Positions 40,445 through 44,835 of a stretch of DNA of 44,835 nt are shown here, in pieces. The translations under genes were made by a program, and so were the position numbers. How positions within the stretch are numbered: position 1 is the first letter of the stretch; each line of letters begins with the position of its first letter. Location: NCBI GenBank assembly GCA_011773985.1, contig WVWN01000013.1, forward strand, positions 1-44,835, read 5' to 3'. Under the pieces are notes generated by a model that saw only the letters and a list, made by a program, of their open reading frames with translations, did no database searches and was not told the DNA's origin. The DNA is from Candidatus Zixiibacteriota bacterium. GTDB lineage: Bacteria; RBG-13-66-14; B26-G2; WVWN01.

Positions 40445-42088
40445 CTACATGCGCGACGGGGCGCTCACACCCAGGAGACGCAACGCGTTTTTTACCGTCT
40501 GGCCTACGGCGCGCGCGAGGGCGAGGCGGGCTTGCGCCTTGGCCGCGGTGGGCGCCTGCAGAACGCGGTGGTGATGATAGTAATTGTGGAAGAGCGCGGC
40601 CAGGCCTGTGGCGTAGGTCGTGAGGCGGTGGGGCTCGCGGCGCGTCGCGGCCGCCTCGACCGCCTTAGGGAACTCCCAGATCGCCCGCGCCATCGACCGT
40701 TCTTCCGGCAGGTCCAGCTCGCCAAGGTCCGCTTTTTCCGGCGGCGCCGCGGCCCATTCTTCGCCAGCCTCCCCCTTAATGCTTTCGACGCGGGCGTGGC
40801 AATATTGCGCGTAGTAAACGGGGTTCTCCGGCGTCTGCATCCGCGCCAGCTCGAAGTCGAAATCCAGGTGCGACGACGGCGACCGCATCAGGAAGAAGAA
40901 CCGCGCCGCGTCCACGCCGATGTCGTCCATCACTTCGCGCATGGTAACGAGCGCGCCGGCGCGCTTCGACATCTTCACCTTCTCGCCGCCTTCGAGCAGG
41001 TTGACCTGTTGGGAGATGATTACCTCGAGCCAGCCTCCCGGCAAGGCCAACAACGTCGCCATGGCCTGGAGCTTCTTGACGTGGCCGTAGTGGTCCGGCC
41101 CCAGGACGTCGACTACCTTGGCGAAACCGCGCTCGTATTTGTCGAGGTGGTAGGCGATGTCGGTTAAAAAATACGTCGGCCGGCCGTCGGCGCGTACGAC
41201 GACGCGGTCCTCGTCGTCCCCCGCGGCCGCCGTCCTAAGCCAAAGGGCCCCGTCTTTTTCGTAACTTGTGCCGCGGCTTGCGAGGATATCGAGCGTTTTC
41301 GGGATTTTGTTTTCGCGGTATAGCAAGTCTTCGTAGAACCAGTTGTCGAAACGGACGCGGAAATCCTCCAAGTCGCGTTTTTGACCTGCTAGAATTTCTT
41401 CCGCGGCGGCTTGGCCGATTTTTTCGTGGCCGTCCTCGGCCGAAATTTTACCTTGCTCGTAAAGAGCGTTCGCGATCGTTTTGACGTATTCGCCGCGGTA
41501 ACCGCCCTCCGGGATTTCGGCTTGCTCGCCCGTTTCGCCCAATAGCTCGAGCAAGCGCGCGCGCACCGATCGGCCGAGCAAATCCATTTGCGTGCCGACG
41601 TTACAGACGTAGAACTCCCGCTCGACGTCGTAGCCGGTGAACTCGAGGAGGCGCGCGAGGGCGTCGCCGTACGCCGCGGCGCGGGCGTTGACGGCGTTGA
41701 GCGGCCCCGTAGGGTTGGCGGAAACGAACTCGACTTGGACTTTGGCCCCTCGGCCGAGTTCGCTCCGGCCGTAGTCGTCGCCCCGGCGAAGCGCTTCCGT
41801 TATGGCGTTAAGGATGACCTCGTCGGCGAGGCGCACGTTGACGAAGCCCGGGCCGGCGACGTCGACCGCCGTAGTTCCGGGGGCGCCCCGTAGCGCCCGG
41901 GCGATATCCCCGGCGAGCTTACGGGGGTCGGCGCCGAGCTTTTTCGCGAAGACGAGGGCGGCATTCGTCGTAAGGTCGCCGTGGCTCGCGTCGGGCGGGA
42001 CCGTGAACTCGGCCTCGCCTTCCCCCGCCTCGGCGCCGGCGCGCGCGAGGGCCTCCTGCAGGAGCGCTTGTAGTTTTTCCTCCGTCAC
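40445..42088 (-). CDS. argS: Arginyl-tRNA synthetase with altered HIGH motif
   Basis: A 547-residue class I synthetase. It has the N-terminal Add-1 domain (residues 1-100), the catalytic start VEFVSANPTGPL at 119-130, KMSKR at 372-376, DALRVD-like region and the C-terminal anticodon-binding domain (FHNYYHHHRVLQ near 510). Where most ArgRS have HVGH after NPTGPL, this one has N131-A-V-N134, followed by the otherwise normal ARAAAYGDALARLL. All other motifs are intact and it is the only ArgRS seen, so it is presumably functional. Its start overlaps the rsfS stop (ATGA). Confidence 0.93.
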   Translation of the reverse strand: MTEEKLQALLQEALARAGAEAGEGEAEFTVPPDASHGDLTTNAALVFAKKLGADPRKLAGDIARALRGAPGTTAVDVAGPGFVNVRLADEVILNAITEALRRGDDYGRSELGRGAKVQVEFVSANPTGPLNAVNARAAAYGDALARLLEFTGYDVEREFYVCNVGTQMDLLGRSVRARLLELLGETGEQAEIPEGGYRGEYVKTIANALYEQGKISAEDGHEKIGQAAAEEILAGQKRDLEDFRVRFDNWFYEDLLYRENKIPKTLDILASRGTSYEKDGALWLRTAAAGDDEDRVVVRADGRPTYFLTDIAYHLDKYERGFAKVVDVLGPDHYGHVKKLQAMATLLALPGGWLEVIISQQVNLLEGGEKVKMSKRAGALVTMREVMDDIGVDAARFFFLMRSPSSHLDFDFELARMQTPENPVYYAQYCHARVESIKGEAGEEWAAAPPEKADLGELDLPEERSMARAIWEFPKAVEAAATRREPHRLTTYATGLAALFHNYYHHHRVLQAPTAAKAQARLALARAVGQTVKNALRLLGVSAPSRM

Positions 42089-42492
42089 TTCGTCGCGGCT
42101 TCGTAGGGCACCAGCGGCGCGTCGCCCCAGAGCCGCTCCAGCTCGTAGTACTCGCGCGTATCGGCGTCGAAGATGTGCACGACGACGTTATTGAGGTCCA
42201 TAAGGATCCAACGCGCGAGCGCGTAACCTTCGGCGTGATGGACGGCGAAGCCGTTTTCGTCGGCGGCGTCTTCCAAGCGGTTGGCGATGCCGCGCAGGTG
42301 CCTTTTCGTCTCGCCGGTGCAGATAACGAAATATTCCGCCAGGGCCGGGAAAGCCCGGACGTCGAGTATGACGATGTCTCGGGCCTTCAGTTGGTCCGCC
42401 TCTTTCGCGGCTAAGATAGCCTTTTGCTGGGAATTGAGTTTTTCGCCGGGGAACGTCGTCCCGTCGGCGGGGCGTTGCCTTTTACGCGCCAC
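42085..42492 (-). CDS. rsfS: Ribosome silencing factor
   Basis: A 135-residue protein of the RsfS/Iojap family, which binds ribosomal protein L14 and blocks subunit joining in poor growth. Core motifs are DIVILDVRAFPALAEYFVICTGET at about 38-61 and ARWILMDLNNVVVHIFDADTREYYELERLWGDAP toward the end, where the WGDAP close is typical. The 25-residue N-terminus is extra and basic. It lies between the aminotransferase (stop to start touching) and argS. Confidence 0.94.
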   Translation of the reverse strand: MARKRQRPADGTTFPGEKLNSQQKAILAAKEADQLKARDIVILDVRAFPALAEYFVICTGETKRHLRGIANRLEDAADENGFAVHHAEGYALARWILMDLNNVVVHIFDADTREYYELERLWGDAPLVPYEAATK

Positions 42493-43707
42493 TTACGCAG
42501 TCCGTCCCGGGTACTGCTTGAGCCCTTCGGCGAGGCACGCCATCGCGTGCACCAGCTCGCTTTCTTCGAGGACGTAGGCGATGCGCGCTTCGCGCGTGCC
42601 CCGCCCCGGGGTAGCGTAGAAACCGGCCGCGGGCGCCAACATCGTCGTCGCGCCGTCGAGCTCGAAGTCGGTCAGCATCCACGCGACGAATTTCTCGGCG
42701 TCGTCCACCGGGAACGCCGGCACCGTGTAGAATGCGCCCGCGGGTTTGTGTACCGCGACGCCCGGCATCTCCGCCACCGCCTCGTAGACGACGTTGCGTC
42801 GCCGCTCGAATTTCTCTATCATCGGTTGGACGTATTCTGCCGGCGGTAGTTTCAGCGCCGCGGTCGCCGCGAACTCCTCCACGACGGGCGGCGAGAGCCG
42901 CGCCTGGCCGAGCTTGAGGCCCGCGGCGACGACCTCCTCGTTGCGCGACACCAGACACCCCACGCGAGCACCGCAGACGCTGAACCTTTTCGAGAGGCTG
43001 TCGGTCACGACGACGCGGCCGGCGACGGCGGGCAGGCTCAACGTCGACGTATGGCTTTGGCCGTCGTAGACGAACTCGCGGTAAACTTCGTCCGCGATGA
43101 TGAAGAGGTCGTGCTTTCGGGCGAGTTCCGCCAGCATCTCGAGTTCGTCGTCGCGGTATACGGTTCCCGTCGGGTTATTGGGATTGCATATCGCGATGGC
43201 GCGCGTACGGGGGCCGATGGCGGCTTCTACGACGTCGCGCCGCGGCAGGTGGTAGCCGGCGCCCGGTTCGGTCGCGAGCGGCTTTAGCGTAACGCCCACT
43301 ACCGCCGCGAAGCCGTTGTAGTTGGTGTAGAAAGGTTCGAAGACGATTATCTCCTCGCCCGCCGCGGCGGCGCAAAAGAACGCGAAGAGAAGTGCCTCGG
43401 ACCCGCCCGTAGTAACCAGGATCTCGCCCGGGGAGAGGTCGATCCCGAAGCGGCGGTAATATTCGCAGTAGGCCTCGCGCAAGGCGACCTCGCCCTCGGA
43501 GCGGCCGTAGGCTATTATTTTATTCGGGTATTCGCTTAGCGCTTTCAGGAAAGTCTCGGGCGACGGGACGTCGGGTTGCCCTATGTTGAGGTGATATACG
43601 CGCACGCCGCGTTTTTTGGCGCCGTCGGCCAAGGGTACGAATTTGCGAATGGGAGACGCGGGGAGTGCCGCAGCCCGGGCGGAAAGGGTCGGTTTTTGTT
43701 TCGCCAT
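42493..43707 (-). CDS. Class I/II PLP aminotransferase
   Basis: A 404-residue enzyme. ATG 43707 is preferred; the longer frame to 43878 overlaps the promoter. Motifs are YHLNIGQPDVPSP near 37-49, GGSEALL, ICNPNNPTG near 175-183 with the PLP-contacting Asn, FIIADEVYREF with the Asp and Tyr, SLSKRFSVCGARVG holding the PLP Lys, and the Arg near the end (EARIAY) that binds the substrate carboxylate. It resembles aspartate-type aminotransferases; the amino-group partner is not fixed by sequence. It is first in an operon with rsfS and argS. Confidence 0.92.
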   Translation of the reverse strand: MAKQKPTLSARAAALPASPIRKFVPLADGAKKRGVRVYHLNIGQPDVPSPETFLKALSEYPNKIIAYGRSEGEVALREAYCEYYRRFGIDLSPGEILVTTGGSEALLFAFFCAAAAGEEIIVFEPFYTNYNGFAAVVGVTLKPLATEPGAGYHLPRRDVVEAAIGPRTRAIAICNPNNPTGTVYRDDELEMLAELARKHDLFIIADEVYREFVYDGQSHTSTLSLPAVAGRVVVTDSLSKRFSVCGARVGCLVSRNEEVVAAGLKLGQARLSPPVVEEFAATAALKLPPAEYVQPMIEKFERRRNVVYEAVAEMPGVAVHKPAGAFYTVPAFPVDDAEKFVAWMLTDFELDGATTMLAPAAGFYATPGRGTREARIAYVLEESELVHAMACLAEGLKQYPGRTA

Positions 43708-43758
43708 CTCGGTACCTTCGTCGAAAAGAACGTTCGGGGGTGTAATGTTCGACGGCAA

Positions 43759-43787
43759 AATATAACCGATATCGCCGCCCCGGTCAA
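43759..43787 (-). promoter_or_regulatory. Sigma70-type promoter of the aminotransferase-rsfS-argS operon
   Basis: On the minus strand, TTGACC (43782-43787), a 17-base spacer and TATATT (43759-43764), 52 bases upstream of the ATG. Confidence 0.7.
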
Positions 43788-43821
43788 GCGTAACCGGCGC
43801 GGACGCTAGGCGCGGACGAGC

Positions 43822-43850
43822 TTGACGGCTCGAAACGGGACTGTTATAAT
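43822..43850 (+). promoter_or_regulatory. Sigma70-type promoter of the DUF4388 gene
   Basis: TTGACG (43822-43827), a 17-base spacer and a perfect TATAAT (43845-43850). It is divergent from the promoter at 43759, with 34 bases between the two -35 boxes. Confidence 0.8.
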
Positions 43851-43899
43851 TATATTTAAAATAAGTGAAAAGTAACAACTTCGCGGGCGGTCCGTTCCC

Positions 43900-44667
43900 A
43901 TGGCGGTAATCGGCAGCTTAAGGGACCTGAGCTTAGTAGACCTTTTCCAGATAATCCAATTGGGAAGGCGCACTTGCGTCTTGACGTTGGACGACGAATC
44001 CGGCTTGTGGTACCGGACGTATTTCGACGACGGTTTCGTCGTTTACGCCGACTCGAGCAAGCGGTACGCCCCGCTGGGCGAGGACCTCGTCAACGCCGGC
44101 GCGATCACGCGCGAGCAGTTGAAGGGGACGCTGGCGGATTACGAAGCGCTGGGCCCCGAGCGGCCTCGCTTCGGCACTTACCTCCTTCACCGCGGCACGA
44201 TCGACCGTGAGACGCTCGTCGAGTTTATCCAACGAAAGATAAAGATCAAACTCTTCGATATGTTCCTCATCGAGGAGGGGACGTTCACGTACGAGCTTAC
44301 GCCTTACCGCCTCGACGAGGACATCACCGTTTCGATCTCGGTCACCGAGCTCGTGATGGAGTCCACCAGACGGGTCGACGACTACAAACGCCTAAGCAAG
44401 AAAATCCCGTCCGTCGACCTCGTCGTTCGCAGGGAGACGAGGCCCCTCGCCGAGTTGCTGCGAGGGGATTACGAGTTCTCCGACGTCGAGAAGGAGGTCC
44501 TCCGCTTGGCCAACGAGGGTTCCACCATTCGCGCGATGGCCGACGTGTTAAACATTGACGACCAGCTATATATATTGAAAATCGTCAACGGTTTTCTGAA
44601 CTTGGGGCTGGTGCACCTCGGCATGCCGGAACCGGCGCTCGGCAAGCGAAGCGTCTCCGAACCGTAA
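43900..44667 (+). CDS. DUF4388 (PATAN-like) protein
   Basis: A 255-residue cytoplasmic protein. The front matches DUF4388/PATAN: AVIGSLRDLSLVDLFQIIQLGRRTCVLTLDD (2-32), then YFDDGFVVYADS and GEDLVNAGAITREQL; a second half carries YRLDEDITVSISVTELVMESTRRVDDY. The C-terminus (about 180-245) is a winged-helix-like segment (DVEKEVLRLANEGSTIRAMADVLNI, then LYILKIVNGFLNLGLV). Such proteins in delta-proteobacteria and FCB groups sit in signalling networks, often with GTPases or response regulators. No such partner is in view. It has its own promoter and terminator. Confidence 0.85.
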   Translation: MAVIGSLRDLSLVDLFQIIQLGRRTCVLTLDDESGLWYRTYFDDGFVVYADSSKRYAPLGEDLVNAGAITREQLKGTLADYEALGPERPRFGTYLLHRGTIDRETLVEFIQRKIKIKLFDMFLIEEGTFTYELTPYRLDEDITVSISVTELVMESTRRVDDYKRLSKKIPSVDLVVRRETRPLAELLRGDYEFSDVEKEVLRLANEGSTIRAMADVLNIDDQLYILKIVNGFLNLGLVHLGMPEPALGKRSVSEP

Positions 44668-44671
44668 AGAC

Positions 44672-44697
44672 GGCGCCCCCCGGGGTGCCCTTTTTTT
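44672..44697 (+). terminator. Terminator of the DUF4388 gene
   Basis: GGCGCCC / GGGTGCC stem (one G-T pair; 44672-44689) and seven Ts (44691-44697). Confidence 0.75.
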
Positions 44698-44782
44698 AGC
44701 TTGTCGCGGGCCCGCGCAAACGAAATCGCGTCCCGGCGTCTTTCGCTGCTTTCGCCGGCGGCCTTGGCCGTCGCCGCCCCCC

Positions 44783-44835
44783 TTAGCGTATCACTCTGGC
44801 CTCGTCGGTACTGACTTTCAAGGATAGGTCGGGGA
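44783..44835 (-). CDS. C-terminal end of a gene running off the window
   Basis: On the minus strand a frame enters from the right edge and ends at TAA (44783-44785) with LSLKVSTDEARVIR. The residue mix is protein-like, but only 17 codons are visible and nothing identifies the product. The roughly 85 bases between it and the DUF4388 terminator hold nothing I recognise. Confidence 0.4.
   Translation of the reverse strand, partial: PDLSLKVSTDEARVIR

Noticed and set aside
1-44835. Reassigned TGA codon (as in some candidate phyla)
   Set aside because: TGA ends several intact genes in overlaps (nadD, tldD, the HEAT-like gene, the small membrane protein) and is absent inside about 40 genes, so it is a normal stop.
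1-44835. tRNA, rRNA, CRISPR array, insertion sequence or prophage
   Set aside because: I saw no TTCGA-loop cloverleaf, no regularly spaced repeats and no transposase or integrase motifs.

Overview
The window is about 45 kb of GC-rich DNA from a diderm bacterium. The outer-membrane evidence includes an LptE-type lipoprotein, BamD, two TonB-receptor-type barrels, a PorV-family protein and several lipobox lipoproteins. A GWxTD-family protein, PorV, and a FlgD/T9SS-like C-terminal module point to the FCB side of the tree, probably an uncultured candidate phylum; I cannot place it further. The gene set is mostly housekeeping and envelope genes in tight operons with ATGA/GTGA overlaps. No tRNA, rRNA, CRISPR array, transposase or phage gene is recognisable. 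Clear sigma70-type promoters (TTGNNN, 17 bp, TATAAT-like) precede many operons.

Layout. 1-3436 is an accessory-looking strip: the end of a secreted protein, a GIY-YIG gene, an AT-rich gap, a TonB-domain lipoprotein, and two related PD40-repeat genes, both damaged. 3553-6297 (minus) is punA, a HAD phosphatase, a small membrane protein and an AmrS radical SAM enzyme. 6464-8824 holds rpsT (plus) facing holA, lptE and an HNH gene (minus). 8942-9229 is a fragment of another secreted protein. 9733-15691 (plus) is an outer-membrane cassette: TonB-dependent receptor, large secreted protein with a sorting-like tail, PorV protein. 15823-19920 (plus) is GWxTD protein, lipoprotein, bamD, nadD, yqeK. 19932-34320 (minus) is one long run: folK-panB-panC-panD, giant TPR protein, plugless barrel, hslU, HEAT-like protein, second AmrS, TPR lipoprotein, tldD, tldE, and a flippase. 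34482-37447 (plus) is a DegT-fold enzyme, a GT2 glycosyltransferase and an M23 peptidase. The right end has a thioredoxin-fold lipoprotein and small membrane protein (minus), rqcH/NFACT (plus), an aminotransferase with rsfS and argS (minus), and a DUF4388 protein (plus).

The most interesting pattern is a short C-terminal motif, P-[AT]-S-[LF]-G-[RK]-V-K-A-x-F-x-stop, which ends four separate loci (519, 2082, 2522, 9229). It looks like a protein-sorting tag. All four tagged loci are damaged or interrupted by an in-frame stop (one is also cut by the window edge), whereas none of the roughly forty other genes is. Other points worth a second look are a DegT-family enzyme with His in place of the PLP-binding Lys plus a Cys cluster, an ArgRS whose HIGH motif reads NAVN, a translationally coupled TPR/plugless-barrel pair, and the TonB receptor/PorV cassette.
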